From assembly GCF_019279795.1 (NCBI RefSeq), contig NC_056735.1, positions 1,940,701,455 to 1,940,765,454 on the forward strand: 64,000 nt of DNA, read 5' to 3'. Of the stretch, positions 12,481 to 24,377 are shown piece by piece. The notes beneath the pieces were generated by a model. The model was not told the origin of the DNA. It worked only from the letters and a program-made list of their open reading frames with translations, and did not search any database. Positions within the stretch are counted from its first letter, which is position 1. Each line of letters starts with the position of its first letter. This stretch comes from Protopterus annectens (taxonomy: Eukaryota > Chordata > Ceratodontiformes > Protopteridae). A program made the translations under genes and the position numbers.

Positions 12481-12724
12481 CTCACCAAGATAAGCACCAG
12501 CATCATTTGACCTTCTTTCATCTCTTCTTTTTTTATATTCTTTATTCAACATGCCATATGAGGTTCTGGTCAAAAAACATGATGCAATGTACAATGATTT
12601 GCTGTTTGTAGGCACATCATTACTATATACTTCTTATAGGGCTAAGTTCTCTGAAAAGACTTTCTCCTTGGAGAGATTCACCAAGATAGCGCATCTTGAA
12701 AATAAGAAAAGTAAGAGAGAAACT
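12481..12724. other. Unassigned joint between L2 and foldback
   Basis: This short segment has no recognisable L2 3' terminal block. Its open frame at 12551-12748 shows no domain. Confidence 0.3.
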
Positions 12725-13157
12725 GTACAAACTCCAAAATGCTCTTGACACACCATGGAAAGAATTATAAAACCAACAACTTCAATAAAAGTAAAACAGA
12801 TGTATATGGTGAGTGCTTTTGCAATATAAATCAGCAATTCTTCGGACCAATAAATGCAACAATATAGCACAGCCACATTTAAAACGAAAAATGACCAATT
12901 AGCTAACAGTGATATAATAGAACATATCATTCTCATTCATAAAAAGAAAGTTAGCATCCAATCAAATTACTGTCCGAATGCATGAATCAAATTGCAGATC
13001 TGAGCCATAATGGTCAATCAACTAAAATGGTAAGTGTTGCTCACATTTGGTGCTTTATGCCGTGAAAGCACTCACCATATACATTTTATTATTTTTATTA
13101 AAGTTGTTGCTTTATAATTCTTGCCATGGTGTGTCAAGTGCGTTTTGGACTTTGTAC
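12725..13157. repeat. Foldback of two 3'-UTR-like arms (about 105 bp each)
   Basis: The left arm runs from GTACAAACTCCAAAATGCTC (12725) to GGTGAGTGCTTTTGC (about 12824). The right arm is its reverse complement with some mismatches, from GAAAGCACTCACC (about 13064) to TTTTGGACTTTGTAC (13157). The spacer is roughly 220-250 bp. The arm in the right orientation resembles the 3' untranslated ends of vertebrate Penelope-like elements (a TTATTTTTATTAAAG stretch followed by a short T- and G-rich end), but that assignment is only a resemblance. Confidence 0.55.
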
Positions 13158-13554
13158 ATATTTTTGTCCGGTTCAACTTGACCTTTACCTGGGTAACAAT
13201 CTTTGCTTCTGGCTAAGAGATAAACTGTGTATTTTTGTTACTTACTTCTGGGCAGCCAATTCTTCTTTTTAGATACAGTTTGAAAAATCCAGACCATTTT
13301 ATGTTGCAACAATAAATGAGGTTTGGAAACAAACCAATTTGTCCAGGGACATCTTTGGCAAGTTTATAGAGAGTTAAATGGGGTGGAGGTGTTTTTAGGG
13401 AAGAGGTCTAAGTTTAGGGAATAGAGATAGGCTTGTTTAGTTGGAAAGGGAAGGGTTAATTTGTGAGGGGATGTTCGAGGAAATGAGGTAGATTTAGGGT
13501 GGGACTTAGGAGATTTATAGGAGTGTAGCAGTTGAGAGATGTGGTTGCTGTGGA

Positions 13555-14019
13555 TTGTCCGGTGCATGTAGTGGCTCAGGACAGAATGACAGGGAGTTGT
13601 TGGGAGTCCTGTTAGGTAGGGTAGGTGTTAAGTATGAGGGGAATGATTGTGGTATAGCTGGGGATGAAGTCTATCAGAGGTTGAGAGAAACTGGAGGGTT
13701 TCTAGGGGATATGCAGCAAGGTTATGAGATGGAACAGGGTGAAGTCAGCAATGGGGAGGCTAATGCTGGGGTATCAGGGGGTAGCTTGGGGTCATCTGTA
13801 GGGAGGATAGGATCATGTTCTCATGTTGTGTTGGATTTTGGCATATGTCCGGATGATTGGTTAGCTATGCAAAGTTTGGAGCAAGTGGCAAAGACAGTTT
13901 TTCTGACCCCTCATACTCCATCCTCAGTTAATGAGAAGATTTGGAAAGATGAGTATGTTGATGTCTTTGAATTAATTAATGCAGAATTGTGCAGTGATTT
14001 GTTGAATCAGACACAGTGA
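13555..14019 (+). pseudogene. DIRS gag-like ORF, N-terminal part
   Basis: A 154-residue open frame starts at 13555 and ends in a stop at 14019. It is rich in Gly, Ser, Glu and Asp and contains no catalytic motif. Downstream the homologous reading continues in broken frames to about 14540, with ALPLLAYFIMVWEAQHLWPG near 14155-14215 and Cys residues around 14390-14470 (CRALL, then CLKCAG, then QCGH) that look like a decayed gag zinc-binding region. Its position just upstream of the DIRS RT, and the type of downstream fragments, suggest the structural protein of the element. No function can be shown from the sequence alone. Confidence 0.6.
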
Positions 14020-14844
14020 ATGGCAAGAATCTTTTGGCAGCTTTCGTGGCATTTGGAAGGAGGAGAGTAGGCAGGTTATAACCTAGGACCTGGGATAATT
14101 TGGGTGGTAGGTTTTGTTTACTATATAGCAGTTTGGCTGGAGAAGGATACTGCTTTGGCTTTGCCACTTTTGGCTTATTTCATCATGGTTTGGGAAGCTC
14201 AGCATTTGTGGCCAGGGACTGCTTGGTTATAGTATGACCAGAGGATTCAGAAGGGGAAAGTATTTGACCACTCTCTCCTCTGGGAGGTTAGACATACAGA
14301 CATATGGCTAGCTATGATGGTGGATACTTTTCAGGTGGCTAGCAGACTGGTAAGGTCAGCATAAGAAGGGAAGAGTGTGTTGGGCTTTGAATGCAGGGCA
14401 TTGCTCATGGGTAGGGTGGAAGTTCTTGCATCTTGTTTAAAGTGTGCAGGAAGCTATCTGGTGGTGCAGTGTGGTCATTAGGAGGCAAATATGGAGACTA
14501 TGAGTTTGTCTTCAGCTGATGTGGGTGTTTTCCCTTAGTCTTTGTCATGGGTTTCAGAATCTCTGAGCTAGGGGTCATTTTTGAGGGTTACAGGGAAGGA
14601 TGTCATTTCAGGAGGACAAGGGAATGGCCGGGGGCTCATTCTCCCATTAAGGTTGAAGTATTGCAGTGTGTGCTTCAGCAATTTCCTGATTCTTCTCTTA
14701 AGGAAGAGATAATTGATGTTTTTTCTAGGGGGTTTGCTATTAAATCAAGGGTAGTTGAGTATAGTGTAGTTTGTAAGAATTTGTGCTCTATATGATGGAA
14801 GGAAGATGCCTTATGGGGTCTGGTAGAGAAGGAATGGTAGGAAG

Positions 14845-15290
14845 ACAAGTTGTTGGAGCCTTTTGATAGCCTCCCTTTGAGGGTTCCACCTTTGGGTTTG
14901 GTTCCTAAGAAGGTGGCCAGTGAATTTAGGCTTATTCCACATTTGTTGTACCCAAAAGGGAGTTCAGTGAATGATTTCATTTCAGTTGAGCATGCCAAGG
15001 TCAGTTATGCATCTCTGGATAATGCTGTAAAGGTTATTCAGGGGTCTAAATATTTGTGGTTATTGAAGGTGGACATTGAATCTGAATTTCAAAATTTTGC
15101 AGGAACGTGAGGAGGAGTGGCTGTTATTAGGCATGGTAGTAGTGAACAAGTTTTACTTTGATAGGCTATGCCAATGGGATGTTCAGTGGCTTGCGCTACT
15201 TTTGAAAAATTTCGCACTGTACTGCATTGGATTTTTCAGCATTTGGTCGATACACAGATGGTAGTGCATTATATGAATGATTTCTTGACA
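14845..15290 (+). pseudogene. DIRS reverse transcriptase, N-terminal half
   Basis: The frame contains PLRVPPLGLVPKK (14872-14910), FRLIPHLLYPKGSSVNDFI (14926-14982) and WLLKVDIESEFQ (15058-15093), which match the DIRS RT pattern (PLGVVPKK, FRLI.HLS.PKGSSVND, KLDVESAFR). A frameshift at about 15095 leads to AMPMGCSVACATFEKF (about 15166) and then HYMNDFLTFL (about 15268), where the canonical YMDD or YLDD catalytic box reads YMND. The coding sequence is then cut by the inserted L2. The motif change alone would be expected to abolish polymerisation. Confidence 0.8.
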
Positions 15291-17010
15291 TTTCTTTTAT
15301 ATTTATTTATTTATTTATTTATTGACATTTGTTAACTGGGTTGGTCCAGCTGGACCAGGGGCCCATTTTCAATGGAGACCCAAGGAAAAAAGCTCCAGTT
15401 ACAAAACAATTAAAGATTACATAGGTAACAAAAATAGAAAGTAGCAAAACCAAGTTACACTCTAGAACATATTAGTACAAATTTGATTGTGGTTAAACAT
15501 ATTTAGATTACCCTAAGAACATAATCACAAAGAAATACATAGATGAACAATTTTTTTTTATATATGTACAAACAAGTTATATACAAGTGATCAGATTTAT
15601 TGCCTAGGCTTCCTAGGAAGGTGTATAAGCTTTCAGGAGCTCAGAGAGAAGAAGCACCATTGGATAAAGGGGAAATTAGGTAGGTTCTAAGCAGGGGCAT
15701 GATTTGGTATTGAGAAGATAAAGTCTGAGTTCCTTTTTAAAATGTGCAGGGTGTATGATGGAGCGTATGTGCAGAGGAAGTTTGTTCCAAGTGTGGGCTA
15801 TTGAGCAGTTGCATTGTAGTTTGCCTATGTTTTTCTTTGGATGATCTACATTCAGAAGTTGTTAGAGGGGCAGAGGGTTCTAGAAGGGGTGCAGGTAGAT
15901 AAAAAAGTAGTGAGAGCTGGACAGGATGAAGGCCTGTATAGAATGGAGTGAATAACTCAAAATTGAAAAAGTAGCAGTAGGTGAGGGAATCTGAGTCATT
16001 GTAAGGCGTTCAGGGCAAAGCAGTAATGAGAGTTGCAGGGGGAGTTAGTAATGAATCTTGCAATTTTGTGATAAGTTTGTTGCAGTTTGTTCATGGTGGT
16101 AGCTTGTGGGTTGGTTAGTATGGGGGCTGCGTAGAGAAGTGTGGGCAAGAGAAAGGACTTTGCTAAGAAGAGTCTAGCATTTGGAGTAAGAAATCTTTAG
16201 TTGCGATAGAGCAGGCCAAGTTTCTGGTGTGTTTTCTTTCACTCCTTGCACTAATTGTAAGTTAAATTTGAGTTCATCATCAATAATGATGCCTAACAGT
16301 TTTGTATGTGGTTCAGGTTTTGGAGTAAGAAATCTTTAGTTGCGATAGAGCAGGCCAAGTTTCTGGTGTGTTTTCTTTCACTCCTTGCACTAATTGTAAG
16401 TTAAATTTGAGTTCATCATCAATAATGATGCCTAACAGTTTTGTATGTGGTTCAGGTTTTATGATAGTGCTGTTGGAGGATGTTATACTAAATGTATATT
16501 TATGGTTAGAAAGTACGTGGGGAAGAAAGAGCAAGGGCTTGGTCTTCATGGGGTTAAGGATAAGATGACTGTCAGATAACCATTTCTCTGTGGATAGATA
16601 GAAGTTTTGAGTAAGGGTGTGAAGGTCTGTAATACTACTGGAGATGGAGATGAGTGTAGAGTCATCAACATATTGTATAAGAGTGAGTGAGGGGTGTAAG
16701 GGAGTGTCTGAAGGTTTATGAGAGTTTTTAGGGATGTGTGAGGGGTTTGGAATCCCATTGGCTAGGCAGAAGTTATAAGGTCCAGTTAAGGCATTAGAAT
16801 TCTTAGGATTATTGGTGGATGCTGAATGGGGATTGTGTTGCTTGCCAGCTGATGAATGAATGAGAGGATTGGTTGGATGTAGTCCAAGCAGAAATTGCAG
16901 ATTCAAGAGGTTATGAAGCTTTTGGGCTTCTGTATTTTGCATGTTGGGCAGTTCATCCAGGGTGTACCTTTTGTAGGTCAAAAGCCTTTTTGTAAATGAA
17001 AGGAAGAGCA
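15291..17010 (-). mobile_element. L2-clade LINE inserted antisense into the DIRS RT
   Basis: The 3' tail lies on the left as a run of TTTA repeats (15296-15324), followed by the inverse of the L2 terminal block (GGGGCCCATTTTCAATGGAG at about 15359). Going right, the minus strand encodes the RT. Catalytic motif C reads QYVDDSTLIS (about 16672), followed in protein order by NPMKTKPLLFLPH and HTKLLGIIIDDELKFNLQL. The copy is 5'-truncated around 17010, where the DIRS RNase H region resumes. A perfect 139-bp tandem duplication lies within it. No clear target duplication could be found. Confidence 0.85.
16181..16458 (-). repeat. Perfect 139-bp tandem duplication within L2
   Basis: The segment starting TTGGAGTAAGAAATCTTTAG at 16181 is repeated at 16320, and I saw no difference across the whole unit through GGTTCAGGTT. 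The identity implies a very recent event compared with the decayed L2 around it, or an assembly duplication. Confidence 0.9.
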
Positions 17011-17039
17011 AACATCACTGGGTCAGGATTAACAATTTG

Positions 17040-17540
17040 GTACATGGTGATTTGGCACTTTGGTTATCCATTTTGGAGCGGTTTAATGGTATCTCTTTTT
17101 TGGCAGACAGATTAGGTTGGTCAAGAGATACTGCAATTGTTTACAGAAGTAGCTAGGTGTATCAGAATGGGTACATTTTTGGAGGGGAATGGTTTATTGC
17201 TCATTGGCCACAAAATGGAAGGATAAGTTGAAAAGGAATGTTGCTTTTGGCCAAAAAATGGAAGGATAAGTGGAAAAGGAATGCTGCCTTTTTGAAATTC
17301 TGGGTTGTGTAGGTAGTTTGGCAGGAGCAATTGAGGGCAACAATGGTAATTTTTAATTCAGACAATATGGTGGAGGTGTGAGCTTTGCAAGCAAAGACTG
17401 TGAGATCCAAATTGAGGTTGTGAGTGTTATATAAGTTGATTTTGTAGAGTTTATTAATAAGTATTTCATTCACAGGTGTGCATGTGACAAGGGTTAGGCA
17501 TGAGATTGCTGACAGTTTGTCTCAATTTCCGTTTTCCAGG
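17040..17540 (+). pseudogene. DIRS RNase H region
   Basis: After the L2 insertion the plus strand resumes DIRS-like sequence. FGGEWFIAHWP is at about 17178, and IFNSDNMVEV follows at about 17350 (family VFVCDNMAVV type). The stretch HVTRVRHEIADSLSQFP at 17480-17531 corresponds to the conserved HVPG.RN..ADALSR block that ends the RNase H domain of DIRS polyproteins. Stops separate the blocks. A near-duplicate of 42 bp (GGCCAAAAAATGGAAGGATA type) occurs at about 17207 and 17250. Confidence 0.65.
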
Positions 17541-18463
17541 TTCTAACAAGTTGCCCCAGGGCAAACGAAGAGACAATGCTGTTGCCAGATGGGGTATGGC
17601 ATCTTGGGTTGACATAACCAGGAGGTCGGCGCAGAATTCTTGGAAAATGTCTACTCGGAAAGTGTATGGCAGGACATTAATTGATAAATTTATTTTGCAG
17701 TTGCCTGAGCATGAAGAAGTGTGGTTGGAGGAACTTTTTTTGCAATACTTGGCTCAAGCTTGGGCACAGGGTAAGACGCTGCTATCAGTTAAGGTGGATT
17801 TGGCAGTGATTAGTATATTTGCAAAGGTGGCTGGATTGCATGATTTTACAAAGTCTTGGATGATGCGGCATATGTTGAGATGATCGGGAAGAGTGGCTAG
17901 AGTGTGCATAGACATGCGTTGAACATTGACGAGACAGGTTTTCAGAGTCTTATTGCGAGGTTTGGCCTTAGTGGTGGATGAGACAGTGGACTATGTTTTA
18001 TGGGTTACTTTCTGTTTATGGGTGCATTTTGAGGCATTTGGGGTGTCAGCATTGTTAGGATCATTAGGGTCAGTATTTGGAGGGATGTTTTGTTTTTTGC
18101 ATGGTCAGTGCACATTCGGTTATATATGTCTAAAACAGATCATTTACGTAAAGGCATGAAGATAGTTTTTGGGAAACATAGGTGTGTGAAGCTTTGTCTA
18201 GTGGGTTGCAACACTGATGTGGATTCATGTGGGGGGACCTCAGGAATTGGTCTATCGGTTGAGAGGGGGTAAGATAATAATGGGTAATCAGTTTATACAT
18301 GTAATGAGAAGAATGTTGTATTTTATGGGTTTTTCAGGTGAGAGGTTTTCTACTCAATCTTTCTGTCTTGGTAGGGCTTTGGATCTGGTGAGGGAAGTTA
18401 GGTCCAATGAGGTCATACAGAGAGTGGGGTGTTGGTCTTCATATGCCTTTTTTCTTATATTAG
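17541..18463 (+). pseudogene. DIRS tyrosine recombinase
   Basis: The N-terminal SAM-like part is open through 17883 (RRSAQNSWKMSTRKVYGR, then FLQYLAQAWAQGKTLLSVKV). The catalytic part is broken by stops but recognisable. STQSFCLGRALDLVREV (about 18350-18400) takes the place of the H-x-x-R box (THSFRIGAAT in relatives), and EVIQRVGCWSSYAFFLIL (18410-18462) takes the place of the IQRLGRWRS..F block. The active-site Arg and His positions appear changed, which together with the stops makes an active enzyme implausible. The frame runs directly into the possible intron at 18464. Confidence 0.75.
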
Positions 18464-18514
18464 GTAATGGAAGCAATTGACAATTAATCTCCTTTTTTTT
18501 AATTTGTCTTTCAG
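18464..18514 (+). other. Possible 51-bp intron between recombinase and hydrolase
   Basis: The segment begins GTAATG after TTAG and ends with a pyrimidine-rich run and TTTCAG. Unspliced, the recombinase frame ends at a TGA seven codons after LIL. Spliced, the frame passes from FFLIL through a reconstituted Gly codon into KEIIILGHSY, the first block of the hydrolase. Such an intron would be very short, so this remains an inference from sequence only. Confidence 0.4.
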
Positions 18515-19080
18515 GAAAGGAGATTATCATCTTGGGCCATTCATATACACTTTGTGGTGAAGAGGGCAGAAGTTAGGTTGGATGGAAAGGACTTGGGTTT
18601 GTGTCGACTGGGGTGGACAGTTAGTTGGCACGGGGTTAGAGGTCTTAGATGGAGTCAGCTTATGGATGAAATTGAAGTGATAAGGTCACGGATGGGTTTC
18701 TCATGAATACTGGTGATACACTTGGCTGGCAATGATTTAGGGTCAATTCCTAAGACCCAGTTAGTGATTAGGATAAGGGAGGATTTGGTTATGTTCCGGA
18801 TGTTATATCCAGGCATGTGAATTGTCTGGTCACAGATAGTATCACATTTGTGTTGGCAGAATGCTGTTAGTTTTAATGCTTTGCAGCACACATGGAGGTT
18901 TATTAACTATAGGCTGGCATGGCAGTTCAGGGCATTGAGTATGTATATCATTGAACATTGGGATATTTAATGGTATGGACCCAATTTGGTTTAGATCTGA
19001 TAGGGTGCACTTGAGTGAGTTTGGTTTAGACTTGTTCAACATACATTTAAGTTTATTTTTGGAAGGTCTGGTGAAAGATC
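18515..19080 (+). pseudogene. SGNH (GDSL-like) hydrolase domain at the DIRS 3' end
   Basis: The domain that many vertebrate DIRS-like elements carry after the recombinase is recognisable in broken frames. EIIILGHSYTLCGE at about 18521-18562 holds the nucleophile block (GHS), VIHLAGNDLGSIPKTQ at 18713-18760 holds the GND block, and WFRSDRVHLSEFGLDLFN at about 18987-19040 holds the D-x-x-H dyad. All four characteristic residues (Ser, Gly/Asn, Asp, His) are still present. Stops and frame changes lie between the blocks. The enzyme's role in the life cycle of such elements is not established. Confidence 0.7.
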
Positions 19081-19450
19081 TTATGTATGAGAAGGGAGAC
19101 GACTTGTGGTCAGGCTGGTGGATGGAGAAGAGGGGCAGGCTTATCCTTCTTCTGTTCCCCCTCTTGGTGTTGTGGTTGATGCAATGATTTTGGAGGGATT
19201 AAAGTGAAAAGTGCATGGTAGGATACTGTATGATTGATAAATAAGTGAGGGGAGGTATGGACGCCACTTATTAATGATGCTTGACTGATAAAATAAGTGA
19301 GTGGAAGTATGAACATTGCTTATTTGGATAGAGTGAGCACTGTCCAGATGTACATTATGAGGATTTTACATGCTGTGGTTACAAGTTTATTGTGTTATAA
19401 CTAACATTTAAAATTAAGAAATAAAGTTATGTTTGAAATGAATAAAGGTT

Positions 19451-19766
19451 GTCGAATGTGAGTTGATGTCATGTGTATTATTGAAGGTGACCAGAACAAA
19501 CAAACAGTGTTTTATTACCTAAACATCTCGCAATATATGATGTGCCATTATAAAGATACATTATACAACAATGTTGATGCATTGTCTGCACACATAAATG
19601 AATGAAAATGCTAGTGAAGTGACTATGTTCTCACAATTAACTGCAAAGCTGAATTATTTGATTGACAAAAAAAAGTTTAACATAAGGTGCTTTGCCCCTT
19701 CAGTACCACATTATTAATGTGTGCTAACCTTAAACCTTCCTCAGCCACTAACCCCAACCCTACACC
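19451..19766. other. Unassigned spacer
   Basis: Nothing recognisable was found between the DIRS 3' side and the following foldback. Confidence 0.35.
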
Positions 19767-20540
19767 TTACATTATGGGTGTATTCAAAAACAAAAAAAAG
19801 CAAAAAAAAAAAAAAAAAAAAAACTGGTAAACACGCAGTATAGAGTTCCGAACAAAACAGTCCAAGAATAAAAAATTAAAGGAACTCACAGAGTGATCTA
19901 AAAATAAGTTCAATAGTAAAGCTTTTGAGATAAAACTCTTCTTCAGTGGTTAAACTCATTCTAATTGAAAGACATATTACCTGAGGGGAAACAGTGAAGA
20001 ATACTGAAAATGTTGAATATAGATGAATATTGCCCAATGGCCACAGGACCCAGTTACCACAAAGGAAAACAGGCAGATAAATTCAAAATACTTTAATGTG
20101 TTAAAATGTGTTAAAAAAACAGTCAAACCAACTGCTAAAAACAGCAAAAACAATATTCATTCTTGGTTGAACTTTGTTATTTTTTTGAATATAGATGAAT
20201 TAATTACTTTTAAGCAGATGTGTCCCCTGGTCTGAATGATAAATGATACTGTGAATTTAAAACTTGTTCTTAAAAGAATGACTCTTTTTTCATGAAACAA
20301 CACTCAATTGTTTTTTTGTTTTTTTTTTATTTTTGCTGCACTTCTATTCGTTTGAATTTGTTCATCTGGTGTATATATGAAAATGTGTTTTAGTATGATT
20401 TTAAGCACTGAAGAAGAGTTTTATGTCAAAAGCTTTGCTATTAAACTTATTTTTCATCACTTTGTGAGTTCTTCTCCCTTTTTATTATGGGTATATTCAG
20501 CTCAATAAAACCAAACCCCATTGGCCTGAATATACCGATA
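19767..20540. repeat. Foldback with 70-bp arms, resembling paired Penelope 3' ends
   Basis: The left arm at 19879-19948 (AAGGAACTCACAGAGTGATC through ACTCTTCTTCAGTG) is the reverse complement of 20406-20473 (CACTGAAGAAGAGTTTTATG through TTTGTGAGTTCTT) with few mismatches. Outside the arms, TTATGGGTGTATTCA (19768) and TTATGGGTATATTCA (20485) are direct repeats. The right end also contains GGGTATATTCAG facing CTGAATATACC. The wording CTGAAGAAGAG followed by an AAAAGCTTTG stretch is typical of Penelope-type 3' untranslated regions, so this may be an inverted pair of such ends. The 457-bp spacer shows no coding sequence. Confidence 0.5.
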
Positions 20541-20707
20541 AGTTCTTAAAATGTAAAATGTCTTGGATGTTCAAAAACCATGTAGCTGAAACACTAGTAT
20601 GTACTTCATTGGTCATTTTCATATATCTCAATGGCCTCCACTACAAGAGTTTTAGGTATTATACACCAGAGATTGTAGATTGGTTTGTCTACCCGTTTTA
20701 CCCTTTA

Positions 20708-22741
<2,034 letters not shown>

Positions 22742-22754
22742 GCAAAATCATTTG

Positions 22755-23017
22755 GCACATCCCAGTTAGGGGTCACCACAGCGGAATACCAGTCCACTAA
22801 TGATTGGCAGTGGATTTTTACATTGCCAGGTTGCCAGCCTGATGCCCAACCTTCAAAGAAGGCACACCCATTCACACACGCACCTACATGCATGTCTTTA
22901 CATGTCACTCAACTGCAGGGAAGACACGCAGACTCCACATAGAAGGAACTCCAGCCAAGAATCAAATGGAACCTGCTGCTGTGAGGTGACAATGCTAACC
23001 ACTGCACCACCATGGCC
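22755..23017 (-). mobile_element. tRNA-headed SINE, full length, minus strand
   Basis: Read on the minus strand, the element begins near 23017 with a tRNA-like head. An A-box-like GGTGCAGTGGTTAGCATTG is followed about 25 bp later by a degenerate B box (GGTTCCATTTGATTC). The body ends with TTCCGCTGTGGTGACCCCTA, the conserved terminal block of a SINE type common in fish genomes. A second, headless copy of the same body is on the plus strand at 26436-26619. Confidence 0.7.
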
Positions 23018-23182
23018 ATACTCTCTAAAGTGTTCAGCACAGACACTTGAACATCAGGATGTCCACTTTTTGTTTTTAAACAAACTTGTGTTCTTTGTCC
23101 CTTTTACCATGGCATGCATATTTGAATAAAATGTTTACCTTCACAGAATTGATTTGGACTGCATGAACTTCCTTAAAAATAA

Positions 23183-23605
23183 GGGTCTATATCACTTAAT
23201 TGAATGATTAATTGAGTGAATCGCTTTTCATCGAACACTATTCTGTGAAAGCTCAATTAAGCGATCATTTCAGTGAAAAACTTCCTAGGGAAAGGATGTC
23301 ATTAGCCATCATAGGGGATTTGTCCTTTTCTCCACTGTAGTGCGATCTTGGAGTTGGTATATATAATTGTGAGGGTGTGGGGGGTGAAAACCCCACATTG
23401 GTGGGTGTGGGAAGTGAGGCCCCCCACTTTGCAGGGTTTTAAATTTTGTTGTTTTTGTTCTGGTCAGGAGCTGGCCTAATAGTTTTTTTTTTCCCCTAGG
23501 AAATGTTTGGCTGGTACGGTCATTCACTTAATTAAGGTTTCGCTGATTTGAATTTGATGATTAGTGATTCACTCAATTAAGCTTTTGACGAAGTAATATA
23601 GACCC
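23183..23605. mobile_element. MITE2: 423-bp foldback element with perfect 8-bp target duplication
   Basis: The element begins GGGTCTATATCACTT and ends GTAATATAGACCC. The flanks at 23175-23182 and 23606-23613 are both AAAAATAA. The subterminal regions carry inverted words around CACTTAATTGAATG and CACTCAATTAAGC. The centre carries the family core CCACTGTAGTGCGATCTTGG followed by AGTTGGTATATA and a G-rich segment. No coding capacity is present, so it would depend on a transposase encoded elsewhere. Confidence 0.85.
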
Positions 23606-23613
23606 AAAAATAA

Positions 23614-24325
23614 TTCAGACATCAACAGGAATTTTTGTTGATATTAAAAGTTACAGTAACTAGCATGTAGGTGTATAGTATAACAGTCTACCTTCATGGC
23701 CTTCCCTAAATAGTCTTCTTCTTGAGTTCCAGCAAATATGACAATGATAAAATATTTAGAATGCTTAGCATAGCATCCTACACACATTGATCAAGCTTGA
23801 TCCCAGCCAATAATTAAAAAAGCAGACCTGCAAACAACCCATAATACCTTACATAAAATTTTAAACACCTAGAACTAAAAATATTTCCTAGCATGAAATT
23901 AACCAAGAGCTAAGAAACAAACTACATTGTCTGAGTGACTGTAATAACCCTAAAATATTAAGAGGTAGTGCTGTTGCTCACATGCTTGTGGAAGTTAAAG
24001 TTCTTGCACCTTTTCACCAATGTCCATATCTCAGCCCTCACACTCAGTGATATTTTTACCCTTGAGCTGAGATTCTTTGCACTCTTTATTCCCAGTATAT
24101 GGTTCAGCAAATACTAAAATAATTTAATAAATGTGATAATTAATTTACTGTGTTCTTAACATGAGGTTATAATTACTGTATATTAGCATCTACTACTGTA
24201 TTTTGCTGAATTACATTTATTTTTGTATTTATATATGACACCCTATCCTGCTCTCATACAAATGAAAAAATATATTGTCAGAATATGATATTTACCAGTC
24301 CCTAACAATTTTAAACAGCAGAAAT

Positions 24326-24377
<52 letters not shown>

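Larger units (their letters stand above)
13300..19450 (+). mobile_element. DIRS-type tyrosine-recombinase retrotransposon, degenerate
   Basis: The plus strand carries the full DIRS module order: a gag-like ORF (13555-14540), reverse transcriptase (14845-15290), RNase H (17040-17540), tyrosine recombinase (17540-18463) and an SGNH hydrolase (18515-19080). DIRS elements integrate with a tyrosine recombinase instead of an integrase or endonuclease. An L2 copy in antisense interrupts the RT at about 15291-17010. Numerous stops and a changed RT catalytic box show that this copy is dead. The edges are approximate, because the inverted terminal repeats and internal complementary region expected of DIRS elements could not be resolved by eye. 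Near the 3' side there is a short direct repetition (AATAAGTGAG at 19231 and AAATAAGTGAG at 19291). Confidence 0.85.
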
